From: Bacillus sp. ISL-18
GTDB lineage: Bacteria > Bacillota > Bacilli > Bacillales > Cytobacillaceae
Reading direction: 5' to 3'
Assembly (NCBI RefSeq): GCF_018613415.1
Contig: NZ_JAGGQG010000031.1
Location: 1-64,000, forward strand
DNA: 64,000 nt
A program made the translations under genes and the position numbers. Shown one piece after another: positions 28,051 through 36,922 of the stretch. The first letter of the stretch is position 1. Each line of letters starts with the position of its first letter. The notes beneath the pieces are model-generated. The model saw nothing but the letters and a program-made list of their open reading frames with translations, was not told the origin of the DNA and ran no database searches.

Positions 28051-28202
28051 GAAAAGCGCAAGCGCCCTGGTCAGCGGCGTATGGCCTGGAGTGCTCCAAC
28101 TGAGATAAAGGAAACACGAAGAGCGGCAGCGATTCGATGTTGACTTATCGTAGGGCGGAGCGCGAAGGACACTAGCCGCTAGGGCGCTGGAGCTGGACAA
28201 TT
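28051..28202. repeat. ~150-bp Bacillus intergenic repeat (GC-rich)
   Basis: Starting at the mgtE stop codon is a GC-rich block that opens GAAAAGCGCAAGCGCCCTGG and closes with GGGCGCTGGAGCTGGACAA, with complementary ends. I recall very similar blocks scattered in many Bacillaceae intergenic regions. The base composition is clearly higher in GC than the flanks. A shortened relative lies at 36085-36144. Confidence 0.75.
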
Positions 28203-28397
28203 TTCAAAGTCATTTTTTATACTTTTTAAATTCACAAAAAATATGAAACCTTTCGCTTAACAATTCGTTAATACTAGAAGTCACATTCCTGAATCAGGCA
28301 TGATTTCGAAAGTACCACCATATTTATTTCAATATGAGACAAACTGGTTTAAAATAAGAAACATAATTTGTTAACAAGAAATAAGCGAAGGTGAATT
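28203..28397. other. Upstream region of the dedA-type gene
   Basis: AT-rich leader region between the repeat and the DedA gene. It presumably holds the promoter; no confident boxes are seen. Confidence 0.3.
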
Positions 28398-28991
28398 ATG
28401 ACAGACTATATTAGCTCTATTTTGGAATTCTTATCACAGTTAGGCTATTTTGGTGTTGCTTTGGGACTGATGATCGAGATCATCCCAAGTGAAATTGTTT
28501 TAGGCTATGGCGGCTATATGGTTTCACAGGGGCACTTGAATTTTATCGGCGCTGTGATTGCCGGGACAATCGGCGGAACGATTGCCCAGCTATTTTTATA
28601 TTGGGCCGGTTATTATGGCGGGAGACCCTTTTTGGAGAAATACGGGAAATATATCCTCATTAAAAAGAAACATATCGATGTCGCAGAACACTGGTTTGAA
28701 AAATATGGAGCCGGAGTTATCTTTTCTGCTCGGTTTATTCCCGTGGTAAGACACGCTATCTCTATTCCTGCAGGGATTGCCAAAATGCCTGTCAGTAAAT
28801 TTATTCTCTACAGTGTCGCAGCCATATTGCCTTGGTCGATCCTATTTTTGTATTTAGGTAAGGCGTTAGGCAGCAATTGGTCACATGTAAAAGAGGTCGC
28901 ACAGCCTTATGTCCTTCCGCTTATTATTGCAGCTATTGTGTTGGGTGCTATTTATTATTTAGTTAAAAAAATGAAGAAAACCACCGAATAA
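28398..28991 (+). CDS. DedA-family membrane protein
   Basis: The 197-residue protein has the VTT/DedA domain: reentrant and membrane helices with EIIPSEIVLGYGG near the start, and the conserved FSARFIPVVRHAISIPAG segment with its Arg residues. DedA proteins are membrane transporters, several of which recycle undecaprenyl phosphate or phospholipids; the substrate here is not known. Single gene with its own terminator. Confidence 0.9.
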   Translation: MTDYISSILEFLSQLGYFGVALGLMIEIIPSEIVLGYGGYMVSQGHLNFIGAVIAGTIGGTIAQLFLYWAGYYGGRPFLEKYGKYILIKKKHIDVAEHWFEKYGAGVIFSARFIPVVRHAISIPAGIAKMPVSKFILYSVAAILPWSILFLYLGKALGSNWSHVKEVAQPYVLPLIIAAIVLGAIYYLVKKMKKTTE

Positions 28992-29012
28992 TGGATACTC
29001 GGTGGTTTTTTT
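28979..29012 (+). terminator. Terminator of the dedA-type gene
   Basis: CCACCGA and TCGGTGG arms are followed by seven T, overlapping the stop codon. Confidence 0.88.
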
Positions 29013-29335
29013 CATTTTGATTGCTTCGAAAATTTTGTTTGGGCCCAGGCATCAAGCCTTTTTACATGTTGTTTCCCAATCGTAAAGCCATATACAAGGA
29101 GCAGGACAATAATCAGCGTAAACAGATCGATTCGTTTCGAAGAAATAAAATTGATGATCCCCATGAGCACTTGCGGAATCACACCTGTTAGGGCGAATAA
29201 AACCGTCGCCACCTTAAACCAAAAGCTAGATTTAAGCCGATACCGTGCATATAAAAGAAAAAAAGTGGAAGTCCATGCCAGAACCTCAAGACTGACTAAT
29301 ATCACCCATTTATTTTCAAGCAAAAAATCCAACAT
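29012..29335 (-). CDS. Small membrane protein of unknown function
   Basis: A 107-residue protein with three hydrophobic helices (about 10-28, 40-60 and 68-86) and a basic C-terminal tail ending WAQTKFSKQSK. The open frame could begin 7 codons earlier at a TTG, but AGGAAGGGG lies 6 nt before the ATG at 29335. I do not recognise a family. It is convergent with dedA and shares the terminator region. Confidence 0.65.
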   Translation of the reverse strand: MLDFLLENKWVILVSLEVLAWTSTFFLLYARYRLKSSFWFKVATVLFALTGVIPQVLMGIINFISSKRIDLFTLIIVLLLVYGFTIGKQHVKRLDAWAQTKFSKQSK

Positions 29336-29531
29336 CAACAACCCCTTCCTATTCAAAATAAAAAACCTGAAAGAAAGATCGCAGCACGACCATTTCTCCC
29401 AGGCTTTTCTCCTTCCGTGGATACAGAAGCAGATGCTTCTGTACGTTTTCTCTCGGACCAGACTGGTTTTAGACCACGGAACCCTAGAAAACCATTTTTT
29501 ATAAGTATATTTTCCTTAAAAGCAGCCATTC

Positions 29532-31358
29532 CTATTTTTTAAAATGAAATGGAAGTGTCGCCACAATAACCTTCTTCTTAAAAATCAGGTAGGCACGAAT
29601 TAACAAACTTGATTGGTTATGCAGGATATTGTGCCAGCTTTTTTTCGTAATAAACTGCGGAATCAGCACGGTAACTCGATAATTATTTTCACTCGCTTTG
29701 TGCTCAACCGTATCAATAAACTTTGACAATGGATTTAAGATGCTGCGATAGTGCGAGTGCAAGGTGACCAACCGGACATCAGGCTGCCATTTCTGCCATT
29801 TTTCCTCGAATCGTTTCTCATCTTCACGATCAAAGGAGACATAAACAGCAAAAATTTGATCCGTTAGAGATTTGGCATAATTAATAGAATTTTCTACCAC
29901 TTTGGTAATCCCAGCAACCGGAACAATAATCACGTTTCCTTGAATCGCCATTGCTTCATCTTCCGGATGAATTCGTAACTGTTCCCCAACAGCTTCATAA
30001 TGCGAGTTAATTCGTTTAAACATGAGAACAATTAACGGCAAGAATATAACGACAAACCATACTTGACTAAATTTCGTGACAAAGAAAATGATTAATACGG
30101 TTAAAGTAATTAGGGCCCCAATGAGATTGGCGGTTAATTTGGCTACCCAGCCCGCTGGTTTTGAACGCAGCCATTTAATAATCATCCCTGTTTGCGATAA
30201 GGTAAACGGAATAAACACCCCAACCGCATAAAGTGGGATTAAGTGCTCCGTTTGGCCCTTTGACACGATGATTAAAATGATGGAAGCAACTCCTAAAGAT
30301 ACTATCCCATTGGAATAACCAAGACGGTCTCCTCGAATCGTAAACATCCTCGGCATGTATTTATCTTTTGCGAGCGCAAACGCTAATAGTGGAAATGCTG
30401 AATAGCCGGTATTGGCAGCTAGTACCAAAATCAAGGCTGTTGTTCCTTGGACAAAGAAGTAAAGATAATTACGCCCAAAAGTTTCTTTTGCAATTTGTGA
30501 AACAACGGTTTCGTCCGCTTTTGGTGCAATTCCGTAATAATAAGCCAAAAAGGTGATTCCCGAAAATAACAAAGCCAAAAGAGAACCCATTAATACTAAT
30601 GTTTTCGCGGCATTTCTAGGTGCCGGATCTTTAAAGGTCGGGATTGCATTAGAAATGGCTTCTACTCCTGTTAAGGCTGAACATCCTGACGCAAAGGCAC
30701 GAAGAAGCAAGAATAGGGTAATTCCCTGAACAGGCGCCCCAATTGGAGCATGCTGGGCAGTTGGGGAAATATCCCCCGTTAAAACTTTAAAAATCCCAAC
30801 ACCAATTAGTAAAAACAGCGCGATGACAAATAAATAGACCGGATAAGCCAAAATAGTGGCAGATTCGGTTAATCCGCGCAGATTTAAAATTGTAATCAAG
30901 ATAACTAATACACAGGCTATAGAAACGGTATGTGCATGTAAAGACGGAAATGCAGAGGTAATCGCATCCGTACCGGCTGTAACACTAACCGCCACCGTTA
31001 AGATGTAATCAACTAATAAGGAGCCACCGGCAATCAAACCTGCCTTCTCTCCGATATTTTCTTTCGAAACGACGTAAGCCCCTCCGCCATGAGGATAAGA
31101 ATAAATAATTTGCCGATAAGATAATATGAGTGCAGCTAAGAGAAATAGTACCCCAACAGCAATAGGTACGGAATACCAGAAAGCCAAAACGCTAATTGTT
31201 GCTAGTACAATCAGGATTTGTTCAGTTCCGTAAGCTACTGATGATAAGGCATCTGAAGATAAAATGGCTAACGCCTTTAAAATTCCTAACTTTTGCTCGC
31301 CTAATTCCGTCGATTTTAACGGACGGCCGATTAAAAAACGCTTAAAAGAAGAAAGCAC
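29532..31358 (-). CDS. kimA: KimA-family potassium importer (APC fold)
   Basis: About 608 residues: 12 membrane helices of the APC-type KUP/KimA group, starting KRFLIGRPLKSTELGEQKLG, then a cytosolic USP-like C-domain of about 150 residues. Segments such as LAILSSDALSSVAYGTEQIL and SYPHGGGAYVVSKENIGEKAGL match my memory of B. subtilis KimA (YdaO). The frame opens at an upstream GTG, but GTG at 31358, with GGTGGGTG before it, gives the usual KimA start. In B. subtilis this gene has a c-di-AMP riboswitch; none is recognisable in the 240 nt upstream here. Confidence 0.88.
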   Translation of the reverse strand: MLSSFKRFLIGRPLKSTELGEQKLGILKALAILSSDALSSVAYGTEQILIVLATISVLAFWYSVPIAVGVLFLLAALILSYRQIIYSYPHGGGAYVVSKENIGEKAGLIAGGSLLVDYILTVAVSVTAGTDAITSAFPSLHAHTVSIACVLVILITILNLRGLTESATILAYPVYLFVIALFLLIGVGIFKVLTGDISPTAQHAPIGAPVQGITLFLLLRAFASGCSALTGVEAISNAIPTFKDPAPRNAAKTLVLMGSLLALLFSGITFLAYYYGIAPKADETVVSQIAKETFGRNYLYFFVQGTTALILVLAANTGYSAFPLLAFALAKDKYMPRMFTIRGDRLGYSNGIVSLGVASIILIIVSKGQTEHLIPLYAVGVFIPFTLSQTGMIIKWLRSKPAGWVAKLTANLIGALITLTVLIIFFVTKFSQVWFVVIFLPLIVLMFKRINSHYEAVGEQLRIHPEDEAMAIQGNVIIVPVAGITKVVENSINYAKSLTDQIFAVYVSFDREDEKRFEEKWQKWQPDVRLVTLHSHYRSILNPLSKFIDTVEHKASENNYRVTVLIPQFITKKSWHNILHNQSSLLIRAYLIFKKKVIVATLPFHFKK

Positions 31359-31572
31359 GTGATTTTCACCCACCACTTTTTGAAGTAGAATTACCGATTG
31401 ATTTTATCACAACAGCGTTGTTAATATGAAGTATTTCTTTAAAAAAGAGCGCAATATTTAACATTTTGATGAACGCTTTTGATGTAAGCGTCTGTCATTT
31501 TAAAAAAAGGGATAGCTACCTTTACTGTTTCCATTTCCAATGAAATCATCCAGCTTTATCCCCAAAGGATCG

Positions 31573-31603
31573 AAAAAGGTATGGATCTAATCCATACCTT
31601 TTA
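31573..31603 (-). terminator. Terminator of the MFS transporter gene
   Basis: GGTATGGAT/ATCCATACC arms; the minus strand continues with TTTTTCG. It lies at the stop codon of the MFS gene. Confidence 0.85.
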
Positions 31604-32782
31604 ATTACCCATTCTTTGGGACCTCAAGCGATCCCTATGTAAGAAATAGAAGTAGAGCAGCATCGAAACCGCAATCGAGACAGCCGATGTTCGATAAATA
31701 CTGCTGTAGCCAAGGAGGTGGCTTATTTGGCCGAATATCATGGCACCAAGGCCGATTCCCAAGTCAAAAAAGGAATAGAAGGTGGCTGTCGCCATTCCCC
31801 TTCGGTTGACAGGCACCTTTTCAATAGACCAGGCCTGAAGAGCAGGCTGGACCATCCCAAATCCCAACCCATAAAGAATCGCCGCAAGATATAAGATTAG
31901 GCTATTAGGCAGCCAGGCCAGCAGTACCATAGCAGCTAAAATGAGTAAGGTTCCCGGAATAAAAACGGCCCGAAGTCCTTTTCGGTCATATAACTGACCC
32001 GCAAACGTTCTCGTAATCATTAAAGCCAATGCGTAGAATAAGAAGTATAATTGAATCCCCGAGATATGCTTTTCGGCTGTATATAACGGAAGAAAAGCTG
32101 CAATCCCGCCAAAGGTAAACGTAATAAAAAACATTAGAGCTGATGGCTTTAAGGCACCTTTTTCATACAAATCAAGTTTGGTTTTTCCTTGCACTGGTTT
32201 GGGGTCGACTTGTTTATAGGTTATTCTCGATGAGAGAATCAGTGCGGCCAAACCTAAACCAGCACAAAGAAGAAAAAATGGTTTAAACGGGATCATCCCT
32301 GTTAAAATCAGACCTAGTGACGGGCCAAACGCCAGCGCCAAATTACCTGAAAGTCCGTAAAACCCCATCCCCTCCCCCCGCCTCGAGACAGGAATTAAAT
32401 CTGAGGCGATCGTTCCTGATGCGGTTGTAGAAAAGCCCCAGCCGCCACCTTGTACGACCCGCATCATAAATAACAAGACGATGCTAGTTAAGAAACCAAA
32501 AGAACCAACTGAAACCACAAAGATGGCCAGGCCGAATATATACACAAATCTTCTGCCTTTTGTTTCAAGAGCCTTACCTGCATAAGGTCGAAGCAATAAC
32601 GCAGAAAATGTAAATATTCCGACAACAAAGCCAATTAGTTGATCATTGCCGCCTAAATCTTCCACAAACAGTGGAATCGTCGGAAGTGTCATTTGAAACC
32701 CAAGAAAGATAAAGAAATTAGCCAGACAAATCAGTATAAAGTCTTTTGTCCAAATTCTTTCTTTCTGAAGCTGTTTTTCCAT
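31601..32782 (-). CDS. Major facilitator superfamily transporter
   Basis: The 393-residue protein has 12 predicted helices and the MFS loop motif near LLLRPYAGKALETKGRR. It resembles drug/proton antiporters of the YfcJ/YwoG type. The substrate cannot be told. It lies between kimA and a DinB-family gene, all on the minus strand with separate signals. GGAG lies 12 nt before the ATG. Confidence 0.85.
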   Translation of the reverse strand: MEKQLQKERIWTKDFILICLANFFIFLGFQMTLPTIPLFVEDLGGNDQLIGFVVGIFTFSALLLRPYAGKALETKGRRFVYIFGLAIFVVSVGSFGFLTSIVLLFMMRVVQGGGWGFSTTASGTIASDLIPVSRRGEGMGFYGLSGNLALAFGPSLGLILTGMIPFKPFFLLCAGLGLAALILSSRITYKQVDPKPVQGKTKLDLYEKGALKPSALMFFITFTFGGIAAFLPLYTAEKHISGIQLYFLFYALALMITRTFAGQLYDRKGLRAVFIPGTLLILAAMVLLAWLPNSLILYLAAILYGLGFGMVQPALQAWSIEKVPVNRRGMATATFYSFFDLGIGLGAMIFGQISHLLGYSSIYRTSAVSIAVSMLLYFYFLHRDRLRSQRMGN

Positions 32783-32858
32783 AAAGCAAAGATTCTCCTT
32801 CCCTTATATGTATGAAAAGCCGTTTCTGTTGATCAATAGAAACGACTTTCCGCGAAAA

Positions 32859-33326
32859 TTATTTGGTGTTTGCTGTCTCAATTACTCGGTTCATCGCCTG
32901 AATTTGCCCTAGATGGATCGCCTCATGGAAGATAGCAAAATTAGCCAATTCTCCAAAGGTTTCTTGACCAAGAAACGGTGTTTTTAACTTTTCACTAAAG
33001 CTCTCGGCCGGAATTACCTTGATTCTGTTCATTTGGTCTTTTAACTGCTCCGCTAATACTTTTATGGATGGAACCTCACCTTGCCAATCAGCAGGTTTTG
33101 TACCAGTGGCAAAAAACTCCATATAATTAGCAGGAAGACTGGTTGACTTTATAGGAAAACCAAACATAAATTGTTCTGCAACCGTTAGGACATGTCCCAC
33201 ATGCCAATGGATGGTATTGTTAAATCCCACTGGTTGTACATCCACATTTGCCCCATCAAGCATCTCTACACTTTTTACTAATTTACTTCTTGTCAGCTCA
33301 AAGCTTTTAATTAGAAGTTCACTCAT
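32859..33326 (-). CDS. DinB-family protein
   Basis: A 155-residue four-helix protein of the DinB/YfiT-like superfamily. The three metal-ligand histidines expected in the family are in HWHVGHVL (helix 2) and IFHEAIHLGQI (helix 4). Many members are thiol-dependent transferases; the function here is unknown. The start at 33326 has AGAGGAG 8 nt upstream; an ATG 6 codons earlier overlaps that site. Confidence 0.82.
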   Translation of the reverse strand: MSELLIKSFELTRSKLVKSVEMLDGANVDVQPVGFNNTIHWHVGHVLTVAEQFMFGFPIKSTSLPANYMEFFATGTKPADWQGEVPSIKVLAEQLKDQMNRIKVIPAESFSEKLKTPFLGQETFGELANFAIFHEAIHLGQIQAMNRVIETANTK

Positions 33327-33400
33327 TCTATCTTCTCCTCTCATACCTTCTCGCTTTCTATTCTATACTCAATAGTGAACTAATATTAAATGAAATGACT

Positions 33401-35095
33401 TTACATTTCTTCGGGTGCTTCAATACCTAACAGGCGCAAGCCCTCCTTAAGTACAATGGTAACCGAATAGACAAGTGCTAGGCGTGACGCTAGATTTTCA
33501 TTTTCCTCTAGGATTTTCACTTCTGCATAGTACTTGTTAAAGCTTTGCGCTACATCAATAATGTACTTCGCGACAAGCGATGGATCATGATTCTCACATG
33601 CCCGCTTAATAGCCGGTGCAAAGTCAAGCAAGAGACTCGCGACCTTCCATTCCTTTTCCCACGTATTTGGCTCGTTTTCGGCAAGGGCTTCTGCGTGATA
33701 CTCTCCTTTTCGTAAAATCGAGCATGCACGTGCAAAGGTGTACTGCACATATGGTCCTGTCTCTCCTTCAAAACGGAGCATTTCCTCCAGGGAGAATTCA
33801 ATATCATTCATGCGGTTATTTTTTAAATCATGGAAAATGACCGCTCCTACGCCGACCTGTTTCGCTACCTGATCCTTGTTGAGCAAATTCGGATTCTTTT
33901 CTTTAATATTATGGCGGGCCATGGCAATCGACTCGTTTAATACTTCCTCTAATAAAACGACCTTACCCTTACGTGTGGACATCTTTTTGCCGTCTTTTAA
34001 CATCATTCCGAATGGGACATGAACCATTTTCTCAGCCCATTCATAGCCCATTTTCCCTAGAACTGCGATAAGCTGCTTGAAATGCAGACTTTGTTCATGG
34101 CCGACTACATATAACGACTGAACAAAATCATAGTTTTCTTTACGATACAGCGCCGCTGCCAAATCGCGGGTGGCATAAAGGGTAGCCCCATCCGACTTTT
34201 TGATTAGACATGGCGGGAGCTGTTCCTCTGTTAAATCCACGACCATCGCCTGATCAGATTCTACTAACAGCTGTTTTTCCTCAAGCAGGTTAACGATTCG
34301 ATCCATTTTGTCATTGTAAAAAGCTTCACCGGCAAACGAATCAAATTCTACATTCATCAGGTCATATATTCGCGAGAACTCTTTTAGTGACTCATCGCGG
34401 AACCACTGCCAAAGTTTCTGGGCCTCCTCATTTCCATCCTCCAGCTTTTTAAACCAGCTGCGGCCTTCATCTTCTAATGATTTGTCCTCTTCTGCCTCTT
34501 CATGGAATTTAATATACAGGGATAAGAGTTCTTTGATTGGATTTTGTTTAACGTTTTCTTCTTCGCCCCAAAGTTTATAGGCTGTTATTAGTTTTCCAAA
34601 CTGTGTACCCCAATCGCCAAGGTGGTTAATCTTGAACGGCTTATAGCCGCATTTTGCTGCTATATGGGCTAAGGCATTCCCTATCACGGTCGAACGCAAA
34701 TGCCCCATTGAGAACGGCTTGGCAATATTCGGCGATGACATATCAATCGTGACCGTGCCGCCCTTCCCGAAATCAAGTGCGCCAAATTGTCCCTTTTCTG
34801 TGATCACTTGGTTAATGAGTTTTTCGGACACAAGCTTTTTATTTAAAAAGATATTGATATACCCGCCTGCGACCTCTACCTTAACGAAAGCTGGTGATTT
34901 AATTTGCACACTTAGTTCGTTGGCAATAACGTTAGGTGATTTTCGTTTTATTTTAGCAAGTGTAAAACAGGGGAATGCTAAGTCTCCATGGTCGGAATTT
35001 TTTGGTTTTTCAATTAATATTTCCAATTGTGCAGTTGAAATTTCTTGGTCAAGCAGCCCATTGAGTATGGATGCCAGCTCCTTTTTATAGTTCAT
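33401..35095 (-). CDS. argS: Arginyl-tRNA synthetase
   Basis: The 564-residue class I synthetase has the HIGH-like SMGHLRSTVIGN, the catalytic-core segments and the DGKKMSTRKGKVV loop in place of KMSKS, the N-terminal additional domain and the C-terminal anticodon-binding domain. RBS AAAGGAGG. Its transcription is controlled by the T-box leader directly upstream, whose specifier is an Arg codon. Confidence 0.96.
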   Translation of the reverse strand: MNYKKELASILNGLLDQEISTAQLEILIEKPKNSDHGDLAFPCFTLAKIKRKSPNVIANELSVQIKSPAFVKVEVAGGYINIFLNKKLVSEKLINQVITEKGQFGALDFGKGGTVTIDMSSPNIAKPFSMGHLRSTVIGNALAHIAAKCGYKPFKINHLGDWGTQFGKLITAYKLWGEEENVKQNPIKELLSLYIKFHEEAEEDKSLEDEGRSWFKKLEDGNEEAQKLWQWFRDESLKEFSRIYDLMNVEFDSFAGEAFYNDKMDRIVNLLEEKQLLVESDQAMVVDLTEEQLPPCLIKKSDGATLYATRDLAAALYRKENYDFVQSLYVVGHEQSLHFKQLIAVLGKMGYEWAEKMVHVPFGMMLKDGKKMSTRKGKVVLLEEVLNESIAMARHNIKEKNPNLLNKDQVAKQVGVGAVIFHDLKNNRMNDIEFSLEEMLRFEGETGPYVQYTFARACSILRKGEYHAEALAENEPNTWEKEWKVASLLLDFAPAIKRACENHDPSLVAKYIIDVAQSFNKYYAEVKILEENENLASRLALVYSVTIVLKEGLRLLGIEAPEEM

Positions 35096-35125
35096 TTTAA
35101 AAACCTCCTTTTTTGATAAAAATAA

Positions 35126-35352
35126 ATAAAAAAACCCCCGCCTCTATAAAAGAGACGAGAGTTTGTATTTCCCGCGGTACCACTCTAATTGTTCACATGA
35201 ACCAGCTTTCTTTTGTAACGGAGGAATCTCCGGCCACACCCTATTTCGTTCAGGCTGGCATCTCCAAAGTGCGCTTCATTATCTGCTCAATATCAGGCTT
35301 CCACCGTCCCTGACTCGCTAGGACTTCCCAGATAACTACTCTCTTTTTCATA
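35126..35352 (-). ncRNA. T-box riboswitch of argS, specifier CGC (Arg)
   Basis: On the minus strand the leader contains a stem I with distal loop GGGACGGTGGAAGCC, the T-box core AGAGTGGTACCGCGG and a final terminator. Alignment by eye with the B. subtilis glyQS leader (GAAA-GGC-A versus GAAG-CGC-A) places the specifier at CGC (35271-35273), an arginine codon, which fits argS. Uncharged tRNA-Arg would stabilise the antiterminator and allow argS expression. Confidence 0.9.
35131..35162 (-). terminator. Intrinsic terminator of the argS T-box
   Basis: CTCTCGTCTC pairs with GAGGCGGGGG, followed by TTTTTTTATT. It competes with the T-box antiterminator. Confidence 0.88.
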
Positions 35353-35458
35353 GATTTTACAGGTTGATTAACAGTTATTATACTGGAAAGATTAGGATTT
35401 ATCCATAGGCGTTGATTATTTTTTTCATTGGGAATCCTTACTGTAAGGAGGGATTTTC

Positions 35459-35713
35459 ATGTCAAGACGAAATAAAATACTTGTTCCAGAAGCCCGTAAT
35501 GGATTAGACGCTTTAAAAGCAAGAGTGGTCCAATCGGGTAGTCCTGAGAATGCTAAATTTGAAGCAGCCGAAGAGGTTGGTGTTCCCCTGAAAAAAGGGT
35601 ATAATGGCCAACTGACATCTGAACAGGCTGGGAAGGTCGGCGGCAGGCTAGGCGGCAGCATGGTCCGTGAACTGGTCAAAATGGCACAGGAAAATTTGAG
35701 TAAAAAGCAATAA
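35459..35713 (+). CDS. Alpha/beta-type small acid-soluble spore protein
   Basis: The 84-residue protein keeps the SASP architecture: a germination-protease-like site NAKFEAAEEVG and the DNA-binding C-terminal half with GKVGGRLGGSMVRELVKMAQENL. Such proteins coat spore DNA and give UV and heat resistance. It is more divergent and more charged than the major SspA/B types and starts with the unusual segment MSRRNKILVPEARNGLDAL. RBS AAGGAGGG 7 nt before the ATG. It is likely forespore (sigma-G) controlled; no promoter is called. Confidence 0.88.
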   Translation: MSRRNKILVPEARNGLDALKARVVQSGSPENAKFEAAEEVGVPLKKGYNGQLTSEQAGKVGGRLGGSMVRELVKMAQENLSKKQ

Positions 35714-35720
35714 TTTAAAG

Positions 35721-35740
35721 GAGCCATTTGTCAATGGCTC
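35721..35740 (+). terminator. Possible terminator of the SASP gene
   Basis: GAGCCATT/AATGGCTC hairpin directly after the stop codon; the downstream tract is only TAACACTATTTC, so the call is weak. Confidence 0.5.
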
Positions 35741-35815
35741 TAACACTATTTCAAAAAAAGTTTGACAATTCTGTGACAATTGGTAGAATATTCAGTATAA
35801 GGGGGAATGGTTGAG

Positions 35816-36142
35816 ATGCATGAAAAACAGGTAAAGAATTTACGGGCTTTTAAAATGGCAGCAGCCTACGGTGGCGGAATTGGAATCATCTTTCTTTTAT
35901 TCGGAATTTTTGCAAGCGGTTACAATCTTATACTTGGACTTGGCATCGGCATAACCGCCGCCTCTATCGTCCTATTCCTATGTGGAACCTTTTTATCTTT
36001 AATGGAAGAATACACGCATTCAAATAAAGGAAAAACATCGATGGCACGATCCTCAGGGCAGTTTTATTATGATTATACAAAAAGAAACGAAAGCGCCCTG
36101 AAGAGCGGCTTTGACCTTAGGGCTTCCAGACGCTGGAGCTAG
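35816..36142 (+). CDS. Small membrane protein, C-terminus encoded by a repeat fragment
   Basis: A 108-residue protein with two membrane helices (about 13-33 and 38-60) and a polar tail. GGGGG lies 10 nt before the ATG at 35816; an earlier ATG at 35807 overlaps that site. The last about 18 residues (SALKSGFDLRASRRWS) and the stop codon come from a fragment of the GC-rich intergenic repeat seen at 28051-28202, so the native C-terminus may have been replaced. Function unknown. Confidence 0.65.
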   Translation: MHEKQVKNLRAFKMAAAYGGGIGIIFLLFGIFASGYNLILGLGIGITAASIVLFLCGTFLSLMEEYTHSNKGKTSMARSSGQFYYDYTKRNESALKSGFDLRASRRWS

Positions 36143-36144
36143 AA
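36085..36144. repeat. Truncated copy of the GC-rich intergenic repeat
   Basis: This fragment keeps AAGCGCCCTG at one end and CGCTGGAGCTAG at the other with a short middle, matching the two ends of the 28051-28202 element. It overlaps the 3' end of the preceding CDS. Confidence 0.6.
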
Positions 36145-36146
36145 AA

Positions 36147-36176
36147 AAAGACTTGTGAGTGCTCACAAGTCTTTTT
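36147..36176. terminator. Bidirectional terminator
   Basis: AAAGACTTGTGAG and CTCACAAGTCTTT arms with T-runs on both sides (TTTTTATTTT on plus, TTTTTTTC on minus). It serves the small membrane gene and the TetR gene. Confidence 0.85.
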
Positions 36177-36747
36177 ATTTTGTCTTTCCTCCTACTAGGA
36201 AGATTTTCATGAGCTCGGCAATTTGCTCCGAACTTAATGGTTCATGATCTCTTTCCCAATCGGAAACAAGGGCTATGTACATTTTTAACAAGAGGAAACT
36301 AATAACCTCTGTATTTCCAGGTGGGATAGCTCCTTTTTCAATCGCTATTTTAATCTTTTTTCTTAAATAAGCAATGATTTCATCCTCAACATGCCGTAAC
36401 ATATCTGATACGGCTAATGTCCCCATTTCTTTTTCCTCTTGGACTAGCTTGATCATCAGCTGATGCTGCGAACGAAAAGCTAATAATCGAGTCAGAGCCC
36501 GGTGAACATTTTCCGTGAATAGTAATCCAGGTTCGATAACAGCTTCTGCCTCGGCAATCATTTCTTTTACTAATTTAGATATGATTTCTTCAAATAGTTC
36601 TTCTTTATTTTTAAAAAAGGTATAAATGGTTCCTTTTCCAACATTAGCGAGCCTTGCTACCTGGTCCATGGTGGTGGCCTTATAGCCGAATAAAGAAAAG
36701 GACTTTGTTGCCGCTTCTACAATCATGGTTCTTCTGTCGGAAGCCAT
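36175..36747 (-). CDS. TetR/AcrR-family transcriptional regulator
   Basis: The 190-residue protein has a TetR helix-turn-helix at about residues 10-55 (TTMDQVARLANVGKGTIYTFFKNKEELF) and a helical ligand-binding C-domain. RBS GGAGGG. No target is adjacent on the same strand; the palindrome-like sequence between 36760 and 36800 (TTTGACTAATTTAG...GGTCA) may be an operator. Ligand unknown. Confidence 0.87.
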   Translation of the reverse strand: MASDRRTMIVEAATKSFSLFGYKATTMDQVARLANVGKGTIYTFFKNKEELFEEIISKLVKEMIAEAEAVIEPGLLFTENVHRALTRLLAFRSQHQLMIKLVQEEKEMGTLAVSDMLRHVEDEIIAYLRKKIKIAIEKGAIPPGNTEVISFLLLKMYIALVSDWERDHEPLSSEQIAELMKIFLVGGKTK

Positions 36748-36922
36748 TTCACAACCCTCCTATTTGACTAATTTAGTTCTCTGGTCATATTTTACTATAA
36801 CATAGCCTTTGCTTCCTTTCAAACATAGGTAAGAGATATTTGGAAATGTTTTCAAAGTTTTCACTTATCAAGGAGAGATTTTTTAGTAGAATAGATTTGA
36901 TATTAGAAAGGAAGTGGAAGTG

